From contig NC_015276.1 of the NCBI RefSeq assembly GCF_000192865.1, positions 1,240,001 through 1,304,000 of the forward strand: a stretch of DNA of 64,000 nucleotides, written 5' to 3'. The position numbers and the translations under genes were made by a program. Shown piece by piece: positions 17,846 to 28,566 of this stretch (positions within the stretch are counted from its first letter, which is position 1; every line of letters starts with the position of its first letter). This DNA is from Marinomonas mediterranea MMB-1. Lineage in GTDB: Bacteria > Pseudomonadota > Gammaproteobacteria > Pseudomonadales > Marinomonadaceae. Below the pieces are notes generated by a model. The model made no database searches. It had not been told where the DNA came from and saw only the letters and a program-made list of their open reading frames with translations.

Positions 17846-19159
17846 GTGGCGTTGAGAAAACGTACTGGCCGAAGGCCCCCGCAAAAAAACAACAAGTTTC
17901 CAATCTATACGAAAGAATTTCTTGTAGAAGGGCTGACTCACGATGCAAAAGGCGTTGCACGCGACGAAGGAAAGGTAATTTTTATCGAAGGGGCATTGCC
18001 CGGAGAGCGAGTTGAAGCGCAAGTCGTCAAGCAAGGTCGTCGCTTTGATGAGGCAAAAACCAAGAAGGTGTTGATAGAAAGCAGCAGTCGGGTTGCGCCC
18101 GCATGCGCCCATTTCGTCGAATGTGGCGGGTGTCAGTTTCAGCACCTTATCTACCCCGATCAAGTTGAAGCAAAGACAGAATGGTTGTCTGGTCAGTTTC
18201 GCAAATTAGCGATCGGTGATATTGAGTTATTGTCAGACCATTCTGAAGCTTACCGCCGGAGAGCGCGACTTTCTGTGTTTACTAAAGGTGGAGAGCATCA
18301 AATTGGCTTTCGTGCTCGTAGTTCAAAAGACATCGTTAATATTGCGAATTGTTTAGTGCTAACAGAGAGTTTGCAATCTGTATTTGTCGCGTTAAAAGAA
18401 CGTCTACACGAAAGCTCACTGACATCTCGTATTGGTCATGTTGAGTTACTGGAAGATGAAAGTGGTTCGAGTATCACAATTCGATTGTCGAGAGAGATTT
18501 CCGCAACCGATGAGTCTGATTGGATGGTATGGGCTAGTGAGGTAGGTGTCAATTTGTATTGGCAGCGTGCAGATGAATCACGAATTTCAACAGCACGAAA
18601 GCACTACTATTACGTTGATGGTCTTAACATACAATTTCACCCCCAAGATTTCATTCAGGTTAATGCGTCAATGAATGAAAAAATGGTCGAGCAAGCAATG
18701 CGATGGCTTGCTCCGACAAAAGAAGACATTGTTCTGGATTTATTTTGTGGCTCGGGTAATTTTTCATTGCCTCTAGCCAGAAGAGCGGGAGAGGTCTTAG
18801 GTGTCGAGGGACTTGAGACCATGGTCGAGTTTGCTCGACTTAATGCGCAAGAAAATGACTTAGATAATGTTCAATTTATTGCGGCAGATTTGACGAAACC
18901 GGCACCAAAAGTATTGAAAAGTAAAAAGGTGACCAAAGTATTATTAGATCCACCGAGGTCTGGGGCGTTTGAGTTTTTAGAGACATTGGTAAAATTCAAA
19001 CCGGAGCAAATTTTGTATGTTTCTTGCAATGCATCTACATTAGCCAGGGACGCTGAATATTTAATTGCAAATGGATACGTAGTTTCCCGTGTGAGTTTGA
19101 TGGAGATGTTCCCGCAAACGGCACACGCTGAGGCTATGATGTTATTGCAACGTAAGTAG
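17846..19159 (+). CDS. rlmD: 23S rRNA (uracil-1939-C5)-methyltransferase RlmD
   Basis: RlmD (RumA) methylates U1939 of 23S rRNA using SAM. The 437 residues hold a basic N-terminus, a TRAM domain (about 20-80), and an iron-sulfur cluster site with cysteines in [14 protein letters not shown] plus a later cysteine. The SAM-binding motif is [15 protein letters not shown]. The catalytic end has LLDPPRSGA and VSCNAST with the nucleophilic cysteine. The GTG at 17846 is used as start; TTG at 17852 is an alternative. It is followed 21 bases later by relA, as in Pseudomonas. Confidence 0.95.
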
Positions 19160-19180
19160 TTACTAAAAAAGGGCAAGTGA

Positions 19181-21430
19181 ATGGTTACAGTCAGAAAAGA
19201 TCATCCAATATTAGAAGATGGGTCCGTAGACATTGATAGTTGGATGTCTCAATTTGCTGACAAAATTGATGATGCAACTCGTGTTCCTTTAAGGATGGCT
19301 TGCGAGCTTGCTCGACAAGCTGAGTCTAAGTGTGGCAGATCATCTTATTGGGGGCCTCAAGCTAGCACCTTTAGAGCGGGCTTAGAGATGGTCGAAATTC
19401 TGGCAGGTTTTCGAGCTGATCAAGATTCACTTGTCGCCGCTGCGTTATATCGGACTGTTCGTGAAGACCAGCTTCCCATTTCACGTGTTGTCGATATGTT
19501 TGGACGTAAAGTTGCGTCATTAATTGAAGGCGTTATTCGCATGGGCGAAGTCTCCAAGAACCTTTCTGCAGATGCTACTGCAGAAGTATTGGGGAGCTCC
19601 GAAAACCAGCTGGAATCACTTAGAAAAATGTTGGTTTCGATTATCGATGATGTGCGTGTCGTGCTGATAAAATTGGCTGAGCGAGCATGCGCGATTAAAG
19701 AAGCGAAGCATCAAGATGGTGCGCGAAAAGAAGCCGTCGCCCTAGAGGTGCAAAGTGTTTATGCACCGTTAGCGCATCGTTTGGGGATAGGACATATCAA
19801 ATGGGAACTGGAAGATCTGTCATTCCGGTATTTGTACCCAGTCGAGTATAAGCGCATTGCAAAATGGCTAGACGAAAAGCGTCTAGATAGACAGCAATAT
19901 ATTCAAGACGTCATTGAGCTTCTAGATAGCCGTTTGAAAGGCATTAAAATTGAAGCGGATCTAATGGGACGTGCTAAGCATATCTACAGTATTTGGCGCA
20001 AAATGAAGCGTAAAAATATTGGTTTTGACGAAGTGTATGATGTTCGAGCCGTGCGAATTCTGGTTGAAGAAGACATGCAATGCTATGGCGTATTGGGGGT
20101 TGTCCATAACCTTTGGAAGCCCATCCCTCAGGAGTTCGATGATTACATAAGCAACCCCAAACCAAACGGCTACCAATCGCTCCATACTGCGGTCGTCGGA
20201 CCTCAAGGGAGAGCATTAGAGATCCAGATTCGTACGAATACAATGCATGAAGATGCCGAGCTTGGCGTTTGTGCGCACTGGAAATACAAAGGTACCGACT
20301 TATCGTCGAACAGTACCAGCTATGAAGAGAAATTACAGTGGCTTAGAACGATTTTGGACTTCCATGAAGTTCAAGGTGATCTAGAGTCGCTTACAGAGCA
20401 AGTGAAAAGCGACATAGAGCAAGATAGGATTTATGTTTTCACGCCAGACGGTCATGTAGTGGATTTACCTACTGGTGCAACGGCGGTTGATTTTGCCTAT
20501 CGTGTACACACAGAAATTGGAAATCGCTGTCGCGGAGCAAAGGTTAACGGAAAAATTATTTCGTTAGTGACTCATCTTAAAACGGGTGACAAAGTCCAGA
20601 TATTGACCTCGAAGGAAGGAGGGCCAAGCCGAGATTGGCTCCATCCTACGCTGGGGTACGTACAAACCAATCGAGCGCGAGCGAAAATTCAAAGCTGGTT
20701 TCGTAAAGAAGATCGTGAGAAAAACTTAGAAGCGGGTCATCAGATTCTGGACAAGCAGCTAAAACGCTTAGGGTTTGATGAATCGAAGTTTGATTTTGGG
20801 AAAATTGCAGCGCGCTTTAATTTTTCAAATGCGGAAGAAGTGTATGTTGCGCTCGGCGCCGGTGATATTTTGCTGGCACGTGTGCTACGTGTCATTGATG
20901 ACTTATATAACCTAAATGGCGAGCCAGAAGAAGCTAAACCGATTAGGGTGAGAAAAAGTCGACATAAGTCGTCTGACAACGATATTCAAATACGTGGCGT
21001 TGGTAAGTTATTGACCCAAATGGCTAAGTGTTGCTCACCGATTCCTGGGGACGATATCGTCGGTTATATTACTCAGGGGCGAGGAGTTTCAGTTCATCGC
21101 CAAGACTGTATAAACGTAGCCCAACTAACGCTTGATGAACCTGAACGTATTGTTGAAGTGAATTGGGGCGAAGAGTTAGACAACCTATACCCAGTGAATA
21201 TTCAGGTGCAGGCTTACGATCGCACCGGGTTACTTAGTGATATTACTGCAATGCTCGCAAATGAAAGAGTCAACCTGCTATCCATGAATACATTGTCGAC
21301 GAAAGAAAGCAATACTGCTTCTATTCGGTTTACGATCGAGGTCGGCGAATTAGGGACGTTGTCTAAATTGCTGCATCGAATTAATCAGCTTCCTAATGTG
21401 TTGAATGTGTTTCGGGAAAAAGACTTTTGA
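19181..21430 (+). CDS. relA: (p)ppGpp synthetase I, RelA
   Basis: A ribosome-associated stringent-response enzyme that makes (p)ppGpp when uncharged tRNA enters the A site. It has 749 residues. The N-terminal hydrolase-like domain lacks the HDxxED metal site: the matching segment reads ALYRTVRED. This marks it as RelA rather than bifunctional SpoT. The synthetase domain has the RAKHIYSIWRKM and YDVRAVRI segments. TGS (about 405-465), zinc-finger-like KCCSPIPGD and a C-terminal ACT domain follow. The last four bases overlap mazG, a (deoxy)nucleotide pyrophosphatase, linking synthesis with nucleotide clean-up. Confidence 0.96.
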   Translation: MVTVRKDHPILEDGSVDIDSWMSQFADKIDDATRVPLRMACELARQAESKCGRSSYWGPQASTFRAGLEMVEILAGFRADQDSLVAAALYRTVREDQLPISRVVDMFGRKVASLIEGVIRMGEVSKNLSADATAEVLGSSENQLESLRKMLVSIIDDVRVVLIKLAERACAIKEAKHQDGARKEAVALEVQSVYAPLAHRLGIGHIKWELEDLSFRYLYPVEYKRIAKWLDEKRLDRQQYIQDVIELLDSRLKGIKIEADLMGRAKHIYSIWRKMKRKNIGFDEVYDVRAVRILVEEDMQCYGVLGVVHNLWKPIPQEFDDYISNPKPNGYQSLHTAVVGPQGRALEIQIRTNTMHEDAELGVCAHWKYKGTDLSSNSTSYEEKLQWLRTILDFHEVQGDLESLTEQVKSDIEQDRIYVFTPDGHVVDLPTGATAVDFAYRVHTEIGNRCRGAKVNGKIISLVTHLKTGDKVQILTSKEGGPSRDWLHPTLGYVQTNRARAKIQSWFRKEDREKNLEAGHQILDKQLKRLGFDESKFDFGKIAARFNFSNAEEVYVALGAGDILLARVLRVIDDLYNLNGEPEEAKPIRVRKSRHKSSDNDIQIRGVGKLLTQMAKCCSPIPGDDIVGYITQGRGVSVHRQDCINVAQLTLDEPERIVEVNWGEELDNLYPVNIQVQAYDRTGLLSDITAMLANERVNLLSMNTLSTKESNTASIRFTIEVGELGTLSKLLHRINQLPNVLNVFREKDF

Positions 21431-22248
21431 ATTATACAATCGAAGACTTGCAGCGGATGATGTCTTATCTGCGAGACCCTAAGCGAGGGTGCCCTTGGGA
21501 TGTTAAGCAAACGTTTGAAACGATTGCGCCATTTACGTTAGAAGAAGCCTATGAGGTAGTCGACGCGATTCAAAAGGGCTCTCCTCAGGAACTAAAAGAT
21601 GAACTGGGGGATTTGCTTTTTCAGGTGATTTTTCACGCTCAGATGGCGAAAGAACAAGCGCTATTTGGTTTTGAAGACGTCGTTTCTGCCATTGTCGAAA
21701 AAATGCTTCGACGACATCCACATGTTTTTCCTTCCGGAAAGCTTGATAGCTTTGGCGCGCCTAGCGAGCTTACTGAGTCGGATGTTGCAGGAATGTGGGA
21801 CGATATTAAGCGACAGGAAAAAGCGCAGCTAGGTGTTGACCCTGATGGTGATCAAAGTATTCTTTCAGGCGTACCTGATTCGATGCCTCCAATGATGCAG
21901 GCCGTAAAGCTTCAAAAAAGTGCTTCTAAGGTCGGTTTTGATTGGGATGACGTTGCGCCCGTATTCGATAAGATTCGTGAAGAAATTGATGAATTGGAAG
22001 AAGCGTGCATTAGTTTGTCTCATGCAGAGGTTGAAGGGGAGTTGGGCGATGTTTTATTTGCCGTAACAAACTTGGCTCGACATCTAAAAGTATCTCCTGA
22101 TGTCGCATTAATGAAAACAAACTTGAAATTTCGCCGCCGCTTTCGTTACATTGAAGACAAAGTTAAAGAGCAAAATAGGCTGCTGGTGGACTGCTCGCTT
22201 GATGAACTGGACAAGTATTGGGATCAAGCAAAAGCAGCTGGGATGTAA
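21427..22248 (+). CDS. mazG: Nucleoside triphosphate pyrophosphohydrolase MazG
   Basis: MazG hydrolyses NTPs/dNTPs to monophosphates and in E. coli lowers ppGpp effects during starvation. The 273 residues contain two MazG repeats. The first carries RGCPWD, EEAYEVVDAI and ELGDLLFQVIFH; the second is DWDDVAPVFDKIREEIDELEEA with GELGDVLFAV. Acidic metal-binding helices in both are intact. The start is TTG at 21427, overlapping the relA stop by 4 bases (TTGA), an unusual start that argues for translational coupling. A repeated-type hairpin follows the gene. Confidence 0.95.
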   Translation: MNYTIEDLQRMMSYLRDPKRGCPWDVKQTFETIAPFTLEEAYEVVDAIQKGSPQELKDELGDLLFQVIFHAQMAKEQALFGFEDVVSAIVEKMLRRHPHVFPSGKLDSFGAPSELTESDVAGMWDDIKRQEKAQLGVDPDGDQSILSGVPDSMPPMMQAVKLQKSASKVGFDWDDVAPVFDKIREEIDELEEACISLSHAEVEGELGDVLFAVTNLARHLKVSPDVALMKTNLKFRRRFRYIEDKVKEQNRLLVDCSLDELDKYWDQAKAAGM

Positions 22249-22264
22249 TTAGAATAATAAACAA

Positions 22265-22314
22265 AGACCTTTGCACGACGTTTTAGCGTCGTTCGTGACG
22301 TCTAGCAAAGGTCT
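22265..22314. repeat. Nested hairpin with TTTGCACGACG motif, copy 1
   Basis: AGACCTTTGC (22265-22274) pairs perfectly with GCAAAGGTCT (22305-22314). Inside, ACGACG (22275-22280) pairs with CGTCGT (22287-22292). No T-tract follows, so it is not a standard terminator. The 12-base string CTTTGCACGACG occurs again inside a hairpin after accA (59119-59165). The element looks like a small REP-type or MITE-type unit, by inference. Confidence 0.65.
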
Positions 22315-22398
22315 CAAACTAAACTATTTTAGCGTTTAATCGGGGTTGTGCGTACGCCGACTTTAAAGAGAATTAAGCGATAGCAAAAGGAGATATGT

Positions 22399-25029
22399 GT
22401 GAGTGATCGTCAGGCTTCTTTGAGAGAAAATGTAAGACTACTAGGGGATTGCCTTGGGGAAACCATGAGTAATCATTTGGGAGACGATTTTCTTCAGACC
22501 GTCGAAACCATAAGGCAGCTTTCCAAAGATGGACGGCAGTTGGGCGACTCACAAGCTCTTATTAAAGCATTGGAAGAGTTGAACGACGAAGATATCGTTC
22601 CTGTCGCTCGAGCGTTTAACCAATTTTTAAATCTCTCTAATATTGCTGAACAGTATCATCGTGTTCACCGTCGCAAAACGAACGAAAGTCTTGGTGTGTA
22701 TAAAAACCCTTTGGGGGATTTGTTGACGCGCTTGGAGGAAAAGCAGTTTAGCCCAGAGCAAATGTTAGAGACGTTAAAAAAACAAAACATTGAACTTGTT
22801 TTAACGGCTCATCCAACCGAAATTGTACGTCGTTCTCTAATCCGAAAATACGATAATATTTCCAGTGAGCTTGAATCGTTAGACAAAGATAACATTCTCC
22901 CGTTGGAAGAAAGTAAGCATATTCGCCGACTGAAAGAAATTATTACGCAGGCTTGGCATACGGACGAAATACGGGCAGAACGCCCATCGCCTGTTGATGA
23001 AGCAAAATGGGGATACGCAGTCATCGAGCAATCCTTGTGGCAAGCTGTTCCTAGATTTTTTCGTCAGCTAGATGAACAGTTTTCCCGTTATACCGATAGT
23101 GACCATCTTCCGTTGGACCTTTCTCCGATACGATTCGCGAGTTGGATGGGAGGAGACCGAGACGGTAATCCGAATGTGACGCATACCGTCACTGAAGAAG
23201 TCACTTTGTTAGCTCGTTGGATGGCGGCAGATCTATATATCAAAGATCTGAATCTACTTAGATCTGAATTTTCCATGACCCAATGCAATGATGCTCTTCG
23301 TGATCGAGTAGGCGATAGCGTTCAGCCCTACAGAGAGGTTTTAAGAAACCTAGAGCAGAAAATGACGCGTACCAAAGAATGGGCTCAGGCTCGTTTAGAT
23401 GGTGAGGAAGCGAGTTCTGTCGGCATCATTTTAGACAGTGAAGACTTGTTGAACGACTTGACGCTTTGTTATCAGTCTTTGCTTGATAGCGGCATGAAGG
23501 TGATTGCTAATGGTTCGCTACTTGACTTGATTCGATGTGCAGCGACATTCGGTGTGACATTATTGAAACTCGATGTTAGACAAGATGCGTCTCGACACAT
23601 TGATGCAATTTCAGCGATTACGCGTTTTTATGGGTTAGGGGACTATGCAGAATGGGACGAAGCGTCTCGTCAGGCATTTCTTCTTGCCGAGCTGAATTCA
23701 AGGCGTCCTCTTATTCCAATGGAGTGGGAGCCTAATGCCGAAGTGCAAGAGGTACTTGATTCTTTTGCAATGATTGCTCGCGGACATCAAAACTCATTTG
23801 GTTCCTATGTTATTTCTATGGCCAGTGCGCCATCTGATGTTCTTGCCGTCGCATTGCTATTAAAAGAATCTAAAGTGTCTTTCCCCATGCGAATCGTACC
23901 GCTGTTTGAAACATTGGCAGATCTCGATAATGCGGAGCCGATCATCGAGCAACTGCTTTCTATTCCTTGGTACAAAGCCTATATAGATGGAAAGCAAGAG
24001 GTCATGATCGGTTATTCAGATTCAGCGAAAGACGCTGGGCAAATTGCGGCGACTTGGGGGCAGTATCGTGCACAGGAAGCGTTAACAAGGTTGTGCGAAA
24101 AACACGGCGTACATTTGACGTTGTTCCATGGCCGAGGCGGTACAGTGGGCCGTGGAGGCGGTCCAGCGCATGTTGCAATTCTATCTCAGCCACCTGGGTC
24201 AGTGAACGGTGCGATTCGAGTTACCGAACAAGGCGAAATGATTCGGTTTAAGTTCGGAATTCCTGATATTGCAGTGCGGTCGCTTGAACTGTATTGCTCA
24301 GCGGTAATGGAAGCGACCTTGATGCCCGCCGAAGCGCCTAAACAAGAATGGCGAGCAATCATGGATGAGATAGCGGAAGTCGGTATGAACCAATATCGCT
24401 CAATTGTTCGAGGACATGAAGAGTTTGTTCCTTATTTTAGGGCTATTACGCCAGAACAAGAGCTAGCGAAGTTACCACTTGGTTCGCGTCCGGCTAGGCG
24501 TCGTTCTGATGGCGGCGTTGAAAGCTTGCGCGCCATTCCTTGGATCTTTGCGTGGATGCAAATTCGTTTAATGTTACCTGCCTGGCTAGGCGCGGAAAGT
24601 GCGCTGCAGCAAGCTATCGACTCAGGTCATTTAGATAAATTGCGAGAAATGCATGAAAATTGGCCTTTCTTTGGGGCTTATCTAGACATGCTTGATATGG
24701 TATTGGCGAAATCTGAGCCAGAAATCGCAGAGTATTATGAAAAACGCCTTGTGACTCCTGAATTGCAAGGACTGGGGCAGTTATTACGTAATAAATTGTC
24801 TCAAGTTTCCGCTTTAGTGAAACAGCTTAAGCAACAAGATCGCTTAATTGAAGACAATAAAACAATTAGGCAGTCAATCGACGTGCGTAACCCTTATATT
24901 GACCCTTTGCATTATTTACAAGCAGAACTTCTATACCGTAGTCGAAAAGACGATCAAAACAGTGCTGTGGATAAAGCTCTGATGATTACGATGGCGGGAA
25001 TAGCAAGTGGTATGCAAAATACGGGCTAG
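22399..25029 (+). CDS. ppc: Phosphoenolpyruvate carboxylase
   Basis: It carboxylates PEP to oxaloacetate, refilling the TCA cycle. At 876 residues it is full length. The PROSITE-type motifs are visible: LTAHPTEIVRRSL with its catalytic His, ASWMGGDRDGNPNV, and the glycine-rich FHGRGGTVGRGGGP loop. The C-terminus ends in QNTG, as it does in nearly all PEP carboxylases. The start is GTG 22399, with AAGGAGA six bases upstream; the ATG at 22395 is out of frame. It appears monocistronic. Confidence 0.98.
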   Translation: MSDRQASLRENVRLLGDCLGETMSNHLGDDFLQTVETIRQLSKDGRQLGDSQALIKALEELNDEDIVPVARAFNQFLNLSNIAEQYHRVHRRKTNESLGVYKNPLGDLLTRLEEKQFSPEQMLETLKKQNIELVLTAHPTEIVRRSLIRKYDNISSELESLDKDNILPLEESKHIRRLKEIITQAWHTDEIRAERPSPVDEAKWGYAVIEQSLWQAVPRFFRQLDEQFSRYTDSDHLPLDLSPIRFASWMGGDRDGNPNVTHTVTEEVTLLARWMAADLYIKDLNLLRSEFSMTQCNDALRDRVGDSVQPYREVLRNLEQKMTRTKEWAQARLDGEEASSVGIILDSEDLLNDLTLCYQSLLDSGMKVIANGSLLDLIRCAATFGVTLLKLDVRQDASRHIDAISAITRFYGLGDYAEWDEASRQAFLLAELNSRRPLIPMEWEPNAEVQEVLDSFAMIARGHQNSFGSYVISMASAPSDVLAVALLLKESKVSFPMRIVPLFETLADLDNAEPIIEQLLSIPWYKAYIDGKQEVMIGYSDSAKDAGQIAATWGQYRAQEALTRLCEKHGVHLTLFHGRGGTVGRGGGPAHVAILSQPPGSVNGAIRVTEQGEMIRFKFGIPDIAVRSLELYCSAVMEATLMPAEAPKQEWRAIMDEIAEVGMNQYRSIVRGHEEFVPYFRAITPEQELAKLPLGSRPARRRSDGGVESLRAIPWIFAWMQIRLMLPAWLGAESALQQAIDSGHLDKLREMHENWPFFGAYLDMLDMVLAKSEPEIAEYYEKRLVTPELQGLGQLLRNKLSQVSALVKQLKQQDRLIEDNKTIRQSIDVRNPYIDPLHYLQAELLYRSRKDDQNSAVDKALMITMAGIASGMQNTG

Positions 25030-25215
25030 AGAGGGTAATTTGCGAAAATGTCTAATATTTAGACTAAAAGGTCAAAATATTAACGCTAAATTTGCATATT
25101 CTTAGTGAGCTTGGGTATGCTTGGCGACCATTTAAATTTTTCATGCTAGTGGATCGACTTAGCTCATAAATTGGGCGTGGCCCTGTTGTCTATAGAAAGA
25201 CAATATTTACCTTGA

Positions 25216-25920
<705 letters not shown>

Positions 25921-25929
25921 GATACCGTT

Positions 25930-26637
25930 ATGCCATCTATTCTTGCTTTAGATACGTCAACGCCTGCCTGTTCGGTAGCGTTGGCCATCAACGGTGCAGT
26001 ACTCGAAGATTTTCGTATTGCGCCCCGTCAACATAATGATTTAATTCTCCCTATGCTTGAGCAAATTCTTGCTCAAGCGGGTATTTCGTTGTCTCAGCTC
26101 GATGCTATCAGCTTTGGCCGCGGTCCAGGATCCTTTACTGGTTTGAGGATCAGTGCGGGCGTGGTTCAAGGGTTGGCGTATGGTCAAGATCTTCCTGTTA
26201 TTCCTGTCTCGACTCTAAAAGCGCTTGCTTACGAAGGTTATCAAGAAACTCACGATAGCCTTTGGTTGCCAGCGTTAGATGCTCGAATGGGAGAGGTTTA
26301 TATTGGCGGTTATCAATTTTCAGAATCTGAATCTGGTTTAGCTATTTCTGAATTTCTATCTGAACGTGTTTGCAAACCGGATGCGATTGGAGGTTTTGGC
26401 GAAGACTTTGCTGCGATAGGTTCCGGATGGCTACATCGAGAGATTATAGAGAGTGGCTTAAAGCGCAGTGCATCTTTGCTTTTGGACGATAGAGCACCAC
26501 GTGCTGCCTGTATTGCAAGACTCGCAGAGATCGATTTTAATAACGGCAACGTAGTCGATGCGTATCACGCTATACCTACTTATCTTCGTGACGAAGTGAC
26601 GTGGGAAAAACAACCGCCAAGAATAGGGAAACGATAA
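25930..26637 (+). CDS. tsaB: tRNA t6A37 biosynthesis protein TsaB
   Basis: TsaB partners with TsaD and TsaE to make threonylcarbamoyladenosine at tRNA position 37. It has 235 residues with the ASKHA-type fold. The N-terminal LALDTSTPACSVAL and the GRGPGSFTGLRI motif are characteristic. It follows adk by 9 bases and precedes uppP by 3, suggesting one operon. Length agrees with E. coli TsaB (231). Confidence 0.94.
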   Translation: MPSILALDTSTPACSVALAINGAVLEDFRIAPRQHNDLILPMLEQILAQAGISLSQLDAISFGRGPGSFTGLRISAGVVQGLAYGQDLPVIPVSTLKALAYEGYQETHDSLWLPALDARMGEVYIGGYQFSESESGLAISEFLSERVCKPDAIGGFGEDFAAIGSGWLHREIIESGLKRSASLLLDDRAPRAACIARLAEIDFNNGNVVDAYHAIPTYLRDEVTWEKQPPRIGKR

Positions 26638-26640
26638 CCG

Positions 26641-27447
26641 ATGTTGTGGTACCACATCGTAATACTGGCGTTAATTCAGGGGTTAACGGAGTTTTTACCG
26701 ATATCAAGTTCCGCCCACTTGATTTTACCTTCACAGTTACTAGGTTGGCCTGATCAAGGGCTGGCATTTGATGTGGCGGTTCATGTTGGGACCTTGGTTG
26801 CTGTGGTTTCTTATTTTTGGAAAGATCTTTGGAAAATTGCTCAGGGCTGGCTGTCTGGGATTGTACATCGTAGAGTGGATCAAACGAGTAAGCTTGGTTG
26901 GTGCATAATCTTAGGAACAATACCTGCGGGTCTTTGTGGTGTGTTGTTTGAGAACTTCATAGAAACGCATTTTAGGACAATCGAAGTGATCGCCTATACC
27001 ACGATAGGCTTTGGTGTACTGTTATGGGTCTCAGATAAATTTGCACCAACACAAAAAGGCGAAGCTCAGTTAGGTTACCTGTCCGGTTTTCTGATTGGCT
27101 GTGCGCAAGCAATCGCGCTAATTCCCGGCACGTCACGTTCAGGGGTCACAATGACCGCTGCGAGAGCAATGGGCTTTGACCGTCAAACGGCTGCGCGTTT
27201 TTCTTTTTTATTGTCTGTCCCTCTGATTACAGCAGCGGGCGGATTAAAGCTTATTGAGCTGATTGGAAGCAATATAGCGGTTGATTGGAATGCACTTGTC
27301 TGGGGTGTACTCATCTCTGCGATTAGTGCTTATCTATGCATTTATTTCTTTTTGAAATGGCTTAACAGTATGGGCTTTTTACCTTTTTTGTTTTACAGAT
27401 TGGTATTAGGCGCTATATTACTGGTAATTGTATATAGCGGCTCGTAA
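26641..27447 (+). CDS. uppP: Undecaprenyl-diphosphatase UppP (BacA)
   Basis: This integral membrane phosphatase recycles undecaprenyl pyrophosphate to the monophosphate carrier for peptidoglycan and other glycans. The 268 residues have about eight hydrophobic helices. The catalytic motifs are GLTEFLPISSSAHL near the N-terminus and PGTSRSGVTMTAARAMG near residues 161-177. It starts 3 bases after tsaB. High expression of this family gives bacitracin tolerance in other bacteria. UppS, which makes the substrate, is encoded in the same window at 43396. Confidence 0.96.
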   Translation: MLWYHIVILALIQGLTEFLPISSSAHLILPSQLLGWPDQGLAFDVAVHVGTLVAVVSYFWKDLWKIAQGWLSGIVHRRVDQTSKLGWCIILGTIPAGLCGVLFENFIETHFRTIEVIAYTTIGFGVLLWVSDKFAPTQKGEAQLGYLSGFLIGCAQAIALIPGTSRSGVTMTAARAMGFDRQTAARFSFLLSVPLITAAGGLKLIELIGSNIAVDWNALVWGVLISAISAYLCIYFFLKWLNSMGFLPFLFYRLVLGAILLVIVYSGS

Positions 27448-27455
27448 GGACGGTT

Positions 27456-27755
27456 ATGCAGGTAAGTGGACAATTTCCGGTATCGTTTAAGGCTGGCGCC
27501 ACCCCTTCAAGGTCGACGCTTCCCAGTACGTCTAATGGAGATGGATCTTCTTCTCAGAAGCTTCCTGTCAATGTCAGCAGTGTTGTAGACTTCGAAAATG
27601 CATTTAAAGCTCAGTTTGAATCGCGTAGTGGCTTTTCGAAAGTTGAGTCTCCTGATAAGTTTGCGCGAGAGGCATTACAGGCTTACGAATCTACTGCTGC
27701 TTTAGCGGCAGACAATCCTCGAAATATGTTAATTGGAGTGGATGTTTTTGCCTAG
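27456..27755 (+). CDS. Hypothetical 99-residue protein
   Basis: I do not recognise this gene. The first ~45 residues are rich in Ser, Pro, Gly and Thr and look disordered. The rest is a predicted helical segment (DFENAFKAQFESR and FAREALQAYES), ending in RNMLIGVDVFA. There is no signal peptide. It starts 8 bases after uppP with ATG and its end overlaps the rsmJ start, so it is embedded in the adk-tsaB-uppP-rsmJ operon. The short conserved-looking C-terminal tail suggests a peptide-binding or scaffold role, but that is speculation. Confidence 0.7.
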   Translation: MQVSGQFPVSFKAGATPSRSTLPSTSNGDGSSSQKLPVNVSSVVDFENAFKAQFESRSGFSKVESPDKFAREALQAYESTAALAADNPRNMLIGVDVFA

Positions 27756-28533
27756 TTCGCTTTGTGTCGGTTATGAAAGTAATTTAGCTCAAGTGGCGGC
27801 GCACGAAATTTCAAGTATTACTCAGTTACCTCTTGTCCGTTTAAAAACCTCGTTTAAGTTTTTTACAGAATATGCATATGTTCTTATGGTGCACGAAACG
27901 CACATTGAATTAGCGCAAACGGGCAAAGGTGCAGCGAAGCCTGTAGTCATTGAGTTTGCGTCGGGAGCGAATGATCATCGACGAAAATTCGGTGGTGGCA
28001 AAGGGCAGGATATTGCTAAGGCTGTTGGAGTAAGCAAGCGTAAAGGGCTTAGTGTTCTAGATGCAACCGCTGGACTCGCACGAGACGCATTTGTGCTTGC
28101 ATCACTGGGTTGCCGAGTGGATATGTGTGAAAGAGTCCCTTTTGTGCGAGAGATGCTTAAAGACGGCCTAAAGCGAGCGTCTCTAAGCCTAGAGGTAAGT
28201 GATATTACATCCAATATGGTGCTTTTAGAAGGGCAGTTGTTTGATCACTCTTCTGCTTATGATGTTGTTTATCTTGATCCCATGTTCCCTCATATGGAAA
28301 AGAGCGCCGCAGCAAAAAAAGAGATGGCGTTTTTTCGCGACCTAGTGGGTCAAGATGATGATGCTGATCTACTTTTGGATCATGCCTATCAATTATGCCG
28401 CTTTCGAACGGTTGTTAAACGACCGAAAGGGGCGCCTTATCTTAATGGTGTGGAGCCTACCTATAAGCTTGAGGGAAAAGCTGGGCGATTTGATATCTAC
28501 GTTAAGTCGTCTTTAGATTCTGCGCCGAACTAA
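27742..28533 (+). CDS. rsmJ: 16S rRNA (guanine-1516-N2)-methyltransferase RsmJ
   Basis: RsmJ methylates G1516 of 16S rRNA using SAM. The protein is about 263 residues. Signature segments match E. coli RsmJ (YhiQ): HRRKFGGGKGQDIAKAVG, the SAM motif VLDATAGLARDAFVLASLG, catalytic YLDPMFPH, and C-terminal VVKRPKGAPYL with GRFDIY. The frame opens at TTG 27733. ATG 27742 overlaps the preceding gene by 14 bases, and TTG 27748 has better spacing to GGAG, so the start is uncertain by two or three codons. Confidence 0.93.
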   Translation: MFLPSSLCVGYESNLAQVAAHEISSITQLPLVRLKTSFKFFTEYAYVLMVHETHIELAQTGKGAAKPVVIEFASGANDHRRKFGGGKGQDIAKAVGVSKRKGLSVLDATAGLARDAFVLASLGCRVDMCERVPFVREMLKDGLKRASLSLEVSDITSNMVLLEGQLFDHSSAYDVVYLDPMFPHMEKSAAAKKEMAFFRDLVGQDDDADLLLDHAYQLCRFRTVVKRPKGAPYLNGVEPTYKLEGKAGRFDIYVKSSLDSAPN

Positions 28534-28566
28534 AATAACGGCCACACTCTAGGGAAGGTACGAAAG

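Noticed and set aside
22265..22314. Hairpin after mazG as a Rho-independent terminator
   Set aside because: No T-tract follows either stem; better described as a repeat-type element.
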